A DNA stretch of 64,000 nucleotides from JADGHX01 sp035760965 (GCA_035760965.1 DASTRY010000044.1:62001-126000); one strand, 5' to 3'. Numbered from the stretch's first letter, positions 43,792-58,056 are shown. Program-made: numbers and translations. Notes: a model not told the origin generated them from the sequence alone.

Positions 43792-43826
43792 GTGACGCAA
43801 TCCCGGCCGTATCGGCATTGCGTCAC
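43792..43826 (+). terminator. Strong inverted repeat after the subtilase gene
   Basis: GTGACGCAAT (43792-43801) and ATTGCGTCAC (43817-43826) are perfect inverted copies, with an inner GCCG-TAT-CGGC hairpin. It begins eight bases after the stop at 43783 and is followed by CTCTCTCTG. It may terminate the subtilase transcript or be an operator for the kinase gene 50 bp downstream. Confidence 0.5.
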
Positions 43827-43875
43827 CTCTCTCTGAAGTCGGTCAACGCGGACCGACCGCCGCGTAGCGCATGCT

Positions 43876-48347
<4,472 letters not shown>

Positions 48348-48351
<4 letters not shown>

Positions 48352-50411
48352 CCGAGACGCTGCCCGCTCTGCCGCTCGCCATCATCGCCGACGACGAGGA
48401 CCTCGGACGCCTGCTGCTCGCCGAGGCCGTCGCCGAGGTCGGTTTGCGCTCGCTCGCCTTCGACAACGGCACGGACGCGCTAAGTGCCGCACTGGAACGC
48501 GACATCACGATAGCGCTGCTCGACGTCGACATGGCCGGGATGGACGGCTACGAAGTCTGCCGCCGCCTGCGCGCAGAACCGCGCTTCGCGACCGTTCCGA
48601 TCGTGATGGTGACGGGGCACGAGGATTCAGCTGCGATCACGCGCGCGTTCGAAGCGGGCGCGACGGACTTCGTGTCGAAGCCGGTGAACTGGGCGCTGCT
48701 GCCGCGCCGGCTCGAATACATTCTGCGCAACGCTGCCGCGGCGCGTGCACTCAACGAGCGCATGGTGCAGGTGAAGACGCTCGTGGAGGCGCTGCCGGAC
48801 ACGCTATGGGTCGTGACGCCGGAAGGTCAGGTCAAATGGAGCCCCAACGCGGCGGCACGCGGCGGCGAAGTTGCACCGCCCGAATTGCTGCCGACGGCGC
48901 TCGTCGCGATTCGCGATACGGCCGCCGATGGCGTGCAGCGGACACTCGAGTACCGCGTCGAGCGCGCGCCGGGCGTGCGTGCATCGTACGAGCTGCGAGT
49001 CAGCCGGCGCGAGGGAGGTGACGTCGTCGTCGTCCGCCAGGATACGACCGAGCGCACGGCAGCGGCCGAGCACATCGAAAAGCTCGCGTATTTCGATCCG
49101 CTCACCGACTTGCCCAACCGCCAGCGATGCATCGAGACCGCGGAGAAGCTCTTCGGCGAAGCGACGCAGCTCAAAGAGTGCGTCGCGGTCTTGTCGCTCG
49201 ACCTGAACAGCCTGAAGCGCGTCAACGATACGTTCGGTCACGCTACCGGCGATGCCGTGCTGCGCGCGTTTGCGGCACGCCTCGCGCAGACGATCGGCAA
49301 GTTTGCCATCGCCGCTGATCGGCTCGTCATCAGCCGCTTCGGCGGCGACGAGTTCGTCATCGTGCTGCGGCACGAGTCCGCTCGCTCGCTGGCCACGCAG
49401 ATGGCGCGAGCGTGCTGCGAGGCGTTCAAGCAGCCGATCATGCACCGGTCGCTCGAGTTCTACTCGGCGCCGAGCGTCGGGCTCGCGGTGTATCCCGACG
49501 ACGGCCCGGACGTGGCGACGGTCTTCAAGCACGCGGACACGGCGATGTATCAAGCGAAAGCGGGCGGCGCGACGGGCGCGATGGCGGCGTACACGCCGTC
49601 GATGAGCGATCGCATGCGCGACTGGCTCGAGCTCGAGGGCCGGCTGCGTCGCGCCGTGCACCACGATCTGCTGAATCTCGTGTACCAGCCCAAGTTCCGG
49701 CTGAGCGACAACCGCATCGTCGGCGTCGAGGCGCTGCTGCGCTGGCGCGATGCGGAGTACGGCGACATCTCGCCTCATCGCTTCGTCGAGATCGCGGAGG
49801 ACAGCGGGCTCATTCTCGACATGAGCGGCTGGGTGGTACGCGCCGCGTGCCGCCAATTGCGTGCCTGGCTCGATCGCGGCCTCGAGATTCCGATCGCGAT
49901 CAACTGCTCGGGCAAGGAGCTGCTGCACGGCGACCCGGCGCGCGTCATCGAGGCGGAGTCGCAAGCGGCGAACGTGCCGGCGTCGTTGATCGAGGTCGAG
50001 ATCACCGAGTCGATGCTGATCAAGGATTCGGCGACGGTGCAGAACGCCTTGCAGCGCGTGCGTCGCCTCGGTTGCCGGATCGCGCTGGACGACTTCGGCA
50101 CGGGGTACTCCTCGCTCGCGTACATCACACGTTTTCCGCCCGATCGCATCAAGATCGACAAGGCGTTCGTGCGCGACGTCGATCGCTCGGCGAGCGATGC
50201 GGCGATTGCCAATGCCATCCTGTCGCTTGGCGAAAGTCTGCGGCTCACCGTCACCGCCGAAGGCGTGGAGCGCGTCGAGCAGCTCGAATGGTTGAGGGCG
50301 CGCGGGTGTCACGAAGTGCAGGGATTTCTGCTCTCGACGCCGCTATCGCCGCTCGATCTCGAAGCGCGATTCTTCCCGCACGTCATGGAGCGGAAATCGC
50401 AGACCCGCTGA
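48348..50411 (+). CDS. Response regulator with PAS-like, GGDEF and EAL domains
   Basis: A 687-residue cytoplasmic regulator. REC domain ~10-125 with ALLDVDMAGMDG (phospho-Asp D59) and the conserved KPVNW lysine; a PAS-like segment ~135-230; GGDEF domain with intact FGGDEF (332-336); EAL domain with intact VEALLRW (E461) and DDFGTGYSSLAYI. Both active sites look complete, so phosphorylation by the coupled kinase may shift the balance of c-di-GMP synthesis and breakdown; the EAL half looks most canonical. ATG overlaps the kinase TGA by four bases, which strongly supports co-expression. Confidence 0.93.
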
Positions 50412-50418
50412 GCGCGCG

Positions 50419-51567
50419 CTATGGCCACAGCGCTGCGGAGGCCCGCCGCGCGCCCTCGGAGAGCGCCTTCAGTTTCGCCCACGCGATCTGCGGGTGGCAG
50501 CGCAAGCCGAGCCCGCAGTCGGTGGACGCGATGACGTTCTCGGCACCCACGAGCCGCGCGAACCGCTGAATGCGTTCGGAAACGAGATCCGGATGCTCGA
50601 TCAACGCGGTGGCGTGACTCACCACGCCGGGCGCCAGGATCTTGCCGGCAGGCAGCTTCACCGTCTCCCACACCCGGTACTCGTGCTCGTGCCGCACGTT
50701 GGCGGCCTCGAACAGATACGCCTGCGCTTTGACCGAGAGCATCACATCCACGATGTCGGACAGCGGAATGTCGTACGCGTGCGGCCCATGCCAGCTGCCC
50801 CAGCAGAGGTGATAACGCACTTGCTCGACGGGCACGTTGCGCAAGGCATGGTTCAGAGCCTCGACGCGCATCATGCAGAATGACTCGTACGCCTCGAGGC
50901 CCATCTGCACGCCGATGCGGTCCCACAGCGCGGCGAGCCACGCGTCGTCGATCTGAACGACGAATCCCGCCGCCGCGATCGCTTCGTATTCCGTGCGCAG
51001 GGCTTCGGCGATGGCGTAGACGTACTCCTCCTCGGACCGGTAGTACTCGTTCAGCCGCCCAGCCTCGATGCTCGCAGGGGCTGTCGATGTGAGGAACGCG
51101 TCGCCGACGTCGAGGTCCCCCAGCGCTGCGCGCAGGGTTTCGATCTCCCGCTGCAAGGCCTCGCGGCCGGTGTAGACGATGGGCGCCGTGCAGACGTGGT
51201 CGCAGCGGCGCGCTTGATTCGGGGCCGCGCGCGTCTGCTCGAAGAGCGTGCCGCCTGCGATGGCCGCCGCGTAGAAGTCGTCGAACTCCCGCCAGTCCTT
51301 GCTCCCCATGAGCAGCGCGCGCGAGGTGCGCAGCGGCCGCTCCTCGAAACCGGCGAGACGCTTGTTGATGAACGTGACCCAGTTGCCGCCCTTCGTGAGC
51401 TCGCCCTCGTTCACGAGGTCGATGCCGGCGTCGCGCTGGGCCCGCACCACCGCGGCCACCTCGTCCCCCAGGCGTGCGGGGTTCTCGTCCGGGTTTTCCC
51501 ACACCTCGGGCGGACCCGGCAGGGCGCCGACGTGCGTGGTCAGAATTCTGCCCGTGCTGCGTTTCAT
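50419..51567 (-). CDS. MetE-like cobalamin-independent methyltransferase core protein
   Basis: A 382-residue single-domain protein related to the C-terminal catalytic half of MetE. Putative zinc ligands are in YHLCWGSWHGPH and STDCGLGLRCHP, with LVNEGELTKGG near the N-terminus. It lacks the N-terminal barrel of full MetE (about 750 residues), so the methyl donor may not be methyltetrahydrofolate triglutamate; related short proteins use methyl donors such as methylcobalamin or serve as epoxyalkane:CoM transferases. ATG at 51567 follows GGAGGG. Only 30 bp separates it from the divergent acylase gene. Confidence 0.83.
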   Translation of the reverse strand: MKRSTGRILTTHVGALPGPPEVWENPDENPARLGDEVAAVVRAQRDAGIDLVNEGELTKGGNWVTFINKRLAGFEERPLRTSRALLMGSKDWREFDDFYAAAIAGGTLFEQTRAAPNQARRCDHVCTAPIVYTGREALQREIETLRAALGDLDVGDAFLTSTAPASIEAGRLNEYYRSEEEYVYAIAEALRTEYEAIAAAGFVVQIDDAWLAALWDRIGVQMGLEAYESFCMMRVEALNHALRNVPVEQVRYHLCWGSWHGPHAYDIPLSDIVDVMLSVKAQAYLFEAANVRHEHEYRVWETVKLPAGKILAPGVVSHATALIEHPDLVSERIQRFARLVGAENVIASTDCGLGLRCHPQIAWAKLKALSEGARRASAALWP

Positions 51568-51597
51568 AAGTGCCCTCCGAATGTCAGTATAGGAGCG

Positions 51598-53787
51598 ATG
51601 AAACTCGAAATGCTCGCGGCCGCACTGTTCGTCACGACGTGCGGCGTCGCTCTCCCGGCGTATTCCGATAGCTCGCCGCTCACGGCTCAGGCCGAGCGCG
51701 TCACGATCACGCGCGATGATTGGGGCATCGCGCACGTGCGGGCGCACACGGACGCGGACGCGGTCTTCGGCATGATGTACGCGCAAGCCGAGGATGACTT
51801 CAACCGCATCGAAACCAACTACCTTGTCAGTCTTGGCCGACTGGCGGAGGCAGAAGGCGAGGGCGCCATCTGGCAGGACTTGCGCCAGCGCCTGTTCGTC
51901 AATCACGCCACGCTCCGGCAGGACTACGCGAAGAGTCCGGCGTGGCTGCAGAAGCTGATGGACGCATGGGCCGCAGGCTTGAACTACTACCTCGAGACGC
52001 ATCCGGATGTGCATCCGCGCGTGCTCACGCACTTCGAGCCGTGGATGGCCCTGAGTTTCAGCGAAGGCAGCATCGGCGGCGACATCGAGCGCGTGCCGCT
52101 CAGCCAGTTGCAGGCGTTCTACGACGACCCCCAGCGCGATGCCAAGCCGCTCGCGATGACGCCGATCGAGCAGGGCATTGCGTTCCAGGAGCCCTCGGGC
52201 TCGAACGGCTTCGCCATTGCGCCGAGCCACACGAAGAACGGGCACGCGCTGCTGCTCATCAATCCGCACACGAGCTTCTTCTTCCGCGCGGAGCTGCAAG
52301 TGACGAGCGACGAAGGGCTCAACGCGTACGGCGCGGCGACGTGGGGCCAGTTCTTCATCTACCAGGGCTTCAACGAGCACGCGGGCTGGATGCACACCTC
52401 GAGCGGTGTCGACAACGTCGACGAATTCGCCGAGACGGTGCGCGCCGCCAACGATCGCCTCTGGTATGTCTACGGCAAGAATCTGCGGCCGGTGACGCAG
52501 GAGAACATCACGATCGCCTACCGTACGAAGGATGGCTCGATGGCTGCGCGCACGTTCACGACGTTTGCGACCCACCACGGCCCCATCGTGCGCCAGGAGA
52601 ACGGGAAGTGGATCGCGTTCGCGCTCATGAACAAGCCGGTCGAGGCGCTCCAGCAGTCGTTCCTACGGACCAAGGCGCAGGACTACAAGAGCTTTCTGCA
52701 GGTGGCGCAGGCGAAAGCGAACTCCTCGAACAACACGTTGTTCGCCGATTCGAAAGGCGAGATCGCCTATCTGCATCCGCAGTTCGTGCCGGTGCGCGAC
52801 GATCGCTTCGACTATCGCAACCCCGTGGACGGCAGCAATCCCGCGACGGACTGGAAGGGCTTGCACGATCTCGACAGCTTGCCCCACGTCATGAACCCGA
52901 AGAACGGCTGGGTGATGAACACCAACAACTGGCCGTGGACCGCCGCCGGCGCCGATAGTCCCAAGGCTGCGAAGTTCCCGCGCTACATGGATCAGGCGGG
53001 CGAGAACCCGCGCGGCCCGCACGCCGAACGCGTGCTCAACGCACGACGCGATTTCACGCCGGAGACGCTGCGGGAAGCCGCGTTCGATCCGTATCTCACG
53101 GCCTTCGCGCGGCTCGTGCCGCTGCTGATCAACGCCTACGATCGCCTGCCCGCAGGCGATAGCAGGAAAGCGAAGCTCGCGGCGTCCGCTGATTTGCTGC
53201 GCGCGTGGGACTATCGCTGGAGCCTCGACTCGAAGGCCACGTCGCTCGCGGTGTTCTTCGGTGAGGCGCTGTGGTCGGTCGCCGCCCCTCCGGCCAAAGC
53301 GGCCGGCCTCTCGGTGTGGGACTACATGGCCGACAAAACGACGGACGAGCAGAAGCTCGCCGCGCTCACCGACGCGGTCGACCGGCTCACGCTCGACTTT
53401 GGCAGCGCGGCCGTGCCCTGGGGCGAGATCAACCGCTTCCAGCGTAATGACGGCGCGATCGTGCAGACGTTCGACGACGCGAAACCGAGCACGCCCGTGC
53501 CGTTCACGTCCTCGCAGTGGGGCTCCCTCGCGTCGTTCGGCGCGAAGCGCTATCCGGGCACGAAGCGCTATTACGGGACATCGGGCAACAGCTTCGTCGC
53601 GGTCGTCGAGTTCGGTCCGACCGTGCGCGCTTGGGCCGTGACCGCCGGCGGCGCGAGCGGTCACCCCGAGTCGAAGCACTTCGTGGATGAAGTGCAGCGC
53701 TATGCGGACGGCAACCTACGGCCTGTGTATTTCTCGCCCGCCGAGCTGCAAGGGCACATCGAGCGCACCTATCGCCCCGGCGAGTGA
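51598..53787 (+). CDS. Penicillin acylase family (S45) N-terminal-nucleophile amidase
   Basis: A 729-residue secreted precursor: signal peptide ending around ALPAYS, alpha chain to ~201, and a beta chain beginning at the nucleophile S202 in PSGSNGFAIAPS, where autocatalytic cleavage is expected. HVRAHTDADAVFGMMYAQAEDDF and NTNNWPWT are typical of the family. Members hydrolyse beta-lactams, acyl-homoserine lactones or aculeacin-type amides. The sequence resembles the PvdQ/QuiP/AhlM branch in length and organisation; AHL acylase activity is possible but not shown. ATG at 51598 with AGGAGC ahead. Confidence 0.88.
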   Translation: MKLEMLAAALFVTTCGVALPAYSDSSPLTAQAERVTITRDDWGIAHVRAHTDADAVFGMMYAQAEDDFNRIETNYLVSLGRLAEAEGEGAIWQDLRQRLFVNHATLRQDYAKSPAWLQKLMDAWAAGLNYYLETHPDVHPRVLTHFEPWMALSFSEGSIGGDIERVPLSQLQAFYDDPQRDAKPLAMTPIEQGIAFQEPSGSNGFAIAPSHTKNGHALLLINPHTSFFFRAELQVTSDEGLNAYGAATWGQFFIYQGFNEHAGWMHTSSGVDNVDEFAETVRAANDRLWYVYGKNLRPVTQENITIAYRTKDGSMAARTFTTFATHHGPIVRQENGKWIAFALMNKPVEALQQSFLRTKAQDYKSFLQVAQAKANSSNNTLFADSKGEIAYLHPQFVPVRDDRFDYRNPVDGSNPATDWKGLHDLDSLPHVMNPKNGWVMNTNNWPWTAAGADSPKAAKFPRYMDQAGENPRGPHAERVLNARRDFTPETLREAAFDPYLTAFARLVPLLINAYDRLPAGDSRKAKLAASADLLRAWDYRWSLDSKATSLAVFFGEALWSVAAPPAKAAGLSVWDYMADKTTDEQKLAALTDAVDRLTLDFGSAAVPWGEINRFQRNDGAIVQTFDDAKPSTPVPFTSSQWGSLASFGAKRYPGTKRYYGTSGNSFVAVVEFGPTVRAWAVTAGGASGHPESKHFVDEVQRYADGNLRPVYFSPAELQGHIERTYRPGE

Positions 53788-53806
53788 GCGCCGCCCGCGG
53801 CTCGCG

Positions 53807-54277
53807 TCAGGACGGCCGTTCGAAGGTGCCGACGTAGTCGGCTTCGGCGAGCGCGTGATCCTCCGCCGCTTCGAGCACCTCTTCGATATCGCTGCCCGGC
53901 GGCACGTCGAGACTCGGCACGTCGAGCGCGAACAAGCGGAAGTGATAGTGATGCGCGCCGTGACCGGGCGGCGGCTGCGGTCCGTCGTAGCGCGCGTTGC
54001 CGAAGTCGTTCACCGCGACCTGGAGCGCGACGCCTTGGTCGCGTGAGCCCGCTCCCTCGGTGAGACGATGCACGTCTGCGGGGATGTCGTACGCGGCCCA
54101 GTGCCGGAACATGCCGCTGGGCGCGTCCGGGTCCTCGACGATGAGCGCATAGCTGCGCGTGCCGGGCGGCTCGTCGCGCCATTCGAGTGGCGGCGACATG
54201 TTGCCGCCATCACGGCTGAACTGCTGGGGAATGCGCTGGTTCGCGGCGAAAGCCGGGCTGGTGACGGTCAGCGGCAT
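53807..54277 (-). CDS. YbhB/YbcL family (PEBP, Raf kinase inhibitor-like) protein
   Basis: A 156-residue phosphatidylethanolamine-binding-protein homologue. Ligand-site residues are in LIVEDPDAPSGMFRHWAAYDIP and GPQPPPGHGAHHYHFRLFAL, both diagnostic. No signal peptide, so cytoplasmic like YbhB. Role unknown in bacteria. ATG at 54277 follows GGAGGACATCACG; the frame extends upstream to 54319 but without a ribosome site. It is convergent with the acylase gene, 19 bp apart. Confidence 0.93.
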   Translation of the reverse strand: MPLTVTSPAFAANQRIPQQFSRDGGNMSPPLEWRDEPPGTRSYALIVEDPDAPSGMFRHWAAYDIPADVHRLTEGAGSRDQGVALQVAVNDFGNARYDGPQPPPGHGAHHYHFRLFALDVPSLDVPPGSDIEEVLEAAEDHALAEADYVGTFERPS

Positions 54278-54349
54278 CGTGATGTCCTCCGTTCGCCCTG
54301 GGGCACGGATGCGGAGCAAACGAAGGACCCAGGCGGGCCGCGTTCGAGA

Positions 54350-55429
54350 TCACGATCGGCCGATGAGCGCGAGCGCCTTCTCGAGCTGCGCATCGCGGCC
54401 GCCGCAGTAGACGCGGCAGGCCGGAACGGCGACGTCCGGCGGCACGCCGATGCCTTCGATGGGCGGGATTCCGTCCGGCACGAACGCGGCCGTCGCGACG
54501 TACAGAAAGTACTTCCCCTCGCAGGGTTGATTGGCGCGGCCGGCGAGGAACGCGCCGGCCGTCTTCGAGCCGACGAGCGTGCCGATCTTCTGCTGGCGGA
54601 CGGCGGCGGCCACCCATTCCTTGCCGCTGCGGACGCCGTCGTCGATCAGCACGTATTTCGGTACGCGGCCGAGCGGTTTGCCGGGCTTCAGGTTCTCGAT
54701 GTACTCGAGCCCGGCGCCGCCGAAGCCGCCGCGCAGGTCGAGAATGAGCACATCGACGCGGGCGCGCGCGAAGCTCGTGAGCGCCGAGTCGAGCGCGTCG
54801 AGGAAGCGGGCGTTCGTACCGGCCCAGAGGTGAAAGTAGCCGACGCGCTTCGCGCCGGCCCGGATCTCACGCGCCGACGCGATCGAGGCCCGCAGGAAGG
54901 CGCTCTGCGTGCTCTCGAATGTCGCGCGCAGTCGCACCGTTCGTTGCGTGGCACCGTCCGACGAGACGACGAGTGTCGACTCTCGTTGCGCATCGAACCC
55001 GAGCGGATCGAACCGCTCGCCGTCGAGACTCACGAGCAGGTCGCCCGCGAGCACGCCGGCGCGTGCGGCCGGCGAGTCCTCGAGCACGTAGGCGGCGTAC
55101 TGAGCCTCGCCGATACGTTTCGGCCAGATGCCCGATGACGCAATCGGGAATGCATCGAGGCTCCCCGAGAAGATGGATTGGAGCGCCCAGTAATCGAGGT
55201 CGCGCTTGGTGTAGAGCCCGGTGTGACTGGCGCGCAGCTCGGCGAGCAGCGCGTTGATCTGCACGGCGAGCGCCGTATCGGAATCGCCGCATGACACTTG
55301 GGACCGGTAGTGCGCGACGCGCGCGGGCCAATCGAGGCCGCGGAACGTGCGGTCGTAGAACTGCTCGCCGACGATCGCGGTGATCTCGTCGTATTCGCGA
55401 AGTCGTGTGCACAGCTGTGGGGAGCTCAT
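54350..55429 (-). CDS. S41 family (C-terminal processing-like) peptidase
   Basis: A 359-residue peptidase with a PDZ-like region at ~110-165 (DSPAARAGVLAGDLLVSLDGE) and an S41 core: LDLRGGFGG, the catalytic serine in DDGVRSGKEW and lysine in GSKTAGAFLAG. C-terminal VYCGGRDAQLEKALALI is typical. No export signal is visible from the chosen ATG (55429), which is unusual for a tail-specific-protease relative. It starts six bases after the reductase gene, so both belong to one operon. Confidence 0.85.
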   Translation of the reverse strand: MSSPQLCTRLREYDEITAIVGEQFYDRTFRGLDWPARVAHYRSQVSCGDSDTALAVQINALLAELRASHTGLYTKRDLDYWALQSIFSGSLDAFPIASSGIWPKRIGEAQYAAYVLEDSPAARAGVLAGDLLVSLDGERFDPLGFDAQRESTLVVSSDGATQRTVRLRATFESTQSAFLRASIASAREIRAGAKRVGYFHLWAGTNARFLDALDSALTSFARARVDVLILDLRGGFGGAGLEYIENLKPGKPLGRVPKYVLIDDGVRSGKEWVAAAVRQQKIGTLVGSKTAGAFLAGRANQPCEGKYFLYVATAAFVPDGIPPIEGIGVPPDVAVPACRVYCGGRDAQLEKALALIGRS

Positions 55430-55435
55430 TCGGCG

Positions 55436-56491
55436 TCAGCCCGCCTTCCGGAGTCGATGCGTGTTCAGCAGCCCGAGCCGCACGAGACTCTCGGCGGTGG
55501 CGACGACTGCCTCTTCGCTCGGACGCGGTATCCAGCCGAGCAGCCGCCGCGCTTTGGCGTTCGTACCGTTCTTCACCTTACCGAGCTCGGGCACTATCTC
55601 TTTCGCGAGCCGCGAGCGCAAGGCGATGAGACGCACGAGCCAGTCTGGCGCCCGGGTGGTCGGGACTTTGCGCGCTCGATCTCCCATGCGTTGCTTCAGC
55701 ACCTGGGCGATCCCCTGCAGCGAGACGAAGTCGCCGGTGCAGGCGAGGAAGCGCTCGCCTTTCGCAGCGGGATGCGTCATCGCGCGGAGGTGCAGGTCCG
55801 CCACGTCCCGCACGTCCACGATGCCGAAGTGAATTCGAGGCAGGAGCGGCACCGCGCCTTCGAGCAGACGCTTCACGACGAGGATGGACGCGGAGAAGTC
55901 GCGCCCCAGCACGGGGCCGAGCACGACGACGGGATTCACCGTCGCGAGCTCGAGCCCGCCTCCTTCCTTCGCGACGAAATCCCACGCGGCGCGCTCGGCG
56001 AGCGTTTTCGATTTCGGATAGGCGGGAACCTCACCGCCCGAGAGATCGGTCCATAGCGTTTCGTCGAATGGCGCCGTTCGCTGCGCGCGGTGTCCGTACC
56101 CGATCGCAGCGAACGAGGACGTCACGACGACGCGCCTTACGCCCGCGTCGCGAGCGGCGCGCAGTACGCGGAGCGTGCCGTCTCGCGCAGGGATGACGAG
56201 GTCGTCTTCGTGCTTCACGGCACGTGCCGGAAGAGGTGAGGCAACGTGCAGCGCGTACTCACAACCCAATGCCGCTTCGCGCCAGCCCGCATCGCGCGTG
56301 AGGTCGGCGGCGATGAGCGAGAGCCGGTCCCCTGCGTCCACGCCGTGCTCCCTCAAGGTGGCGCGCATCTCCGCCCCACGTTCAAGACTGCGCACGCTTG
56401 CGCGCACGAGATAGCCGGCGCAGAGGAGCTGCAGGATGCAATGCGTGCCGATGAACCCCGACCCGCCCGTGACCAGAACTGTGCTCGTCAT
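55436..56491 (-). CDS. NAD-dependent epimerase/dehydratase family reductase (dihydroflavonol-reductase-like)
   Basis: A 351-residue extended SDR. Fingerprint VLVTGGSGFIGTHC, then LHVASPLP and VVTSSFAAIGYG, and the catalytic YPKSK. The pattern matches aldehyde or 3-oxo-steroid-like reductases and plant dihydroflavonol reductases rather than sugar-nucleotide epimerases. It leads a two-gene operon with the S41 peptidase and is divergent from the GST-like gene. Confidence 0.88.
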   Translation of the reverse strand: MTSTVLVTGGSGFIGTHCILQLLCAGYLVRASVRSLERGAEMRATLREHGVDAGDRLSLIAADLTRDAGWREAALGCEYALHVASPLPARAVKHEDDLVIPARDGTLRVLRAARDAGVRRVVVTSSFAAIGYGHRAQRTAPFDETLWTDLSGGEVPAYPKSKTLAERAAWDFVAKEGGGLELATVNPVVVLGPVLGRDFSASILVVKRLLEGAVPLLPRIHFGIVDVRDVADLHLRAMTHPAAKGERFLACTGDFVSLQGIAQVLKQRMGDRARKVPTTRAPDWLVRLIALRSRLAKEIVPELGKVKNGTNAKARRLLGWIPRPSEEAVVATAESLVRLGLLNTHRLRKAG

Positions 56492-56536
56492 GACGCCATA
56501 TGGACTACGCTCACGAATTCAGTCAACTTAGCTCGC

Positions 56537-57172
56537 ATGCAGATCGTCGGCCGCAACAGCTCGCACTTCACCCGTCTGCCGCGTATTTTCGCGCAGGAGC
56601 TGGGGGTGCCGCTCGAGCTGGTCCCCATCTACGACATGCGCGCGCTCGGGCCGGAAGTGTACGCGGGCAATCCGGCGTTGAAGCTGCCGATTCTGCGCAC
56701 GGAGCAGGGCGTCGTATTCGGGGCGCTGAACATCTGCCGTGTGATCGCCGAGCGCGCGACACGTCCGGCGCGCATCGTGTGGCCCGAGGATCTGCGTGAC
56801 GAGCTCTCGCGGAACGCGCAAGAGATGGTGTGGCACGCGATGACGGCGCAGGTCCACATCATCATGGGCACCGGCATCGGCAAGCTGCCGGCCGAGAACA
56901 TCTACTTCGCGAAGATGCGTGCGGGCTTCGAAGGCGCCCTGCGGTGGCTCGACGCGAATCTGGAAGCGGCCTTGCGCGCGCTGCCTGCGCCGCGCGATCT
57001 CAGCGTGTTCGAAGTGTCATTGTTCTGCTTGATCGAGCATCTGGCGTTCCGGGTGACGGTGCCCGTCGAGCCGTACACAGCGCTCACTCGTTTCGCGACC
57101 GACTTCGCGGCGGCGAAACCGTCGCTGCGCCAAACGGCTTACCGTTTCGACACGCCGCCGGCTCAGCCCTGA
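56537..57172 (+). CDS. Glutathione S-transferase-like protein
   Basis: A 211-residue protein with a thioredoxin-fold N-terminus (IVGRNSSHFTRLPRIFAQEL...LKLPILRTEQG) and an all-helical C-terminal domain, the GST layout. The serine residues in NSSHF could serve as the glutathione-activating residue. Only weakly similar to standard classes in my reading; function unassigned. ATG at 56537 is 45 bp from the divergent reductase start. Confidence 0.75.
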   Translation: MQIVGRNSSHFTRLPRIFAQELGVPLELVPIYDMRALGPEVYAGNPALKLPILRTEQGVVFGALNICRVIAERATRPARIVWPEDLRDELSRNAQEMVWHAMTAQVHIIMGTGIGKLPAENIYFAKMRAGFEGALRWLDANLEAALRALPAPRDLSVFEVSLFCLIEHLAFRVTVPVEPYTALTRFATDFAAAKPSLRQTAYRFDTPPAQP

Positions 57173-57327
57173 GTTGCCCTGGTTTGTCTCGACGCGCGGC
57201 GCCGTCGCGATCAGCCGCGCCGTCGCGCCGCGCCGCCGACACGCGGCCTCTTCGACCGCCAGGTCTGTTCGGACGACCCGGAGACGAGGGGGTTGCGCGC
57301 GATCGCGCGAGCAGATCGTCCAGCCGC

Positions 57328-57588
57328 TCATGCCCGCGCGCTCGTAAGCCAGCACGCCGCCTGGAAGCGCGCCTCGCCATCGAGAATGAATGGAGCGAAG
57401 GCCGCCCGTACCGCGCTGACGGTGCGGGCGCGCAGCTCCGGATTGGTCACGTCTCGCAGCGCGACGCCGACGTTCCCTGCTCCGTCGTCGAAAGCGACTT
57501 GCTCAAGTACGTGACGAAGCTCGGACCGGTTCGCTTCTCCTTCGTGTTGCGTGGCACACTCTACGAGCTCAAGTGCGCTTGAGGTCAA
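57328..57588 (-). pseudogene. Remnant of a SAM-dependent methyltransferase C-terminus
   Basis: In the 419-bp gap 57173-57591 the minus strand shows an 86-codon reading ending ...EARFQAACWLTSARA, preceded by LRDVTNPELRARTV. This looks like the last part of a class I methyltransferase, but no in-frame methyltransferase core lies upstream: the frame runs into the antisense of the MerR gene, and only a TTG (57588) could start it. I read it as a truncated leftover. The rest of the gap (57173-57327) is GC-rich with short palindromes such as GCGCGATCGCGC and no recognised feature; it must also hold the promoter of the MerR-AidB operon. Confidence 0.4.
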
Positions 57589-57591
57589 GAG

Positions 57592-58056
57592 ATGCAGCCG
57601 CTCGATATCGGGGAAGTCGCGCGACGCTCGGGAGTGCCGGCGTCGACGTTGCGATATTACGAAGAGAAGGGGCTCATCGCGTCCATCGGCCGGCGCGGCC
57701 TGCGGCGCTCGTTCGATGCCCGGGTCCTGGAGCGCCTTGCGTTCATCGCGCTCGCGCAGGCGGCGGGGTTCTCGCTCGAGGAAATCGCCCGGATGATCGC
57801 CCCGGATGGCAAGCTGCGCATCGATCGCGCCAGCTTGAATGCGAAGGCCGACGAGCTCGACCGGACGATCCGGCGACTCTCCGCGATGCGCGACGGCTTG
57901 CGCCACGCGGCGGTCTGCAAGGCGCCGAGCCATATGGAATGCCCGACATTCCGCCGTTTGCTGAAGCTTGCCGGCGCCGTGCGCAAGCGCGGGCAGCGGG
58001 ACCAGGACGTTGCCGTGGCCGTTGCGCGCGGCATGCGTCGAAGGAGTGCCGCATGA
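57592..58056 (+). CDS. MerR family transcriptional regulator
   Basis: A 154-residue regulator with the MerR winged HTH (DIGEVARRSGVPASTLRYYEEKGLI), a dimerisation helix and a short C-terminal domain containing two cysteines (VCKAPSHMEC) that might bind a metal or sense redox state, though they do not form the SoxR iron-sulfur motif. The TGA overlaps the ATG of the AidB-like gene, so it probably regulates that gene and itself. Confidence 0.9.
   Translation: MQPLDIGEVARRSGVPASTLRYYEEKGLIASIGRRGLRRSFDARVLERLAFIALAQAAGFSLEEIARMIAPDGKLRIDRASLNAKADELDRTIRRLSAMRDGLRHAAVCKAPSHMECPTFRRLLKLAGAVRKRGQRDQDVAVAVARGMRRRSAA

Noticed and set aside
57589..57933. Upstream extension of the minus-strand methyltransferase-like frame
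   Set aside because: This part is antisense to the MerR helix-turn-helix and does not resemble a methyltransferase core.
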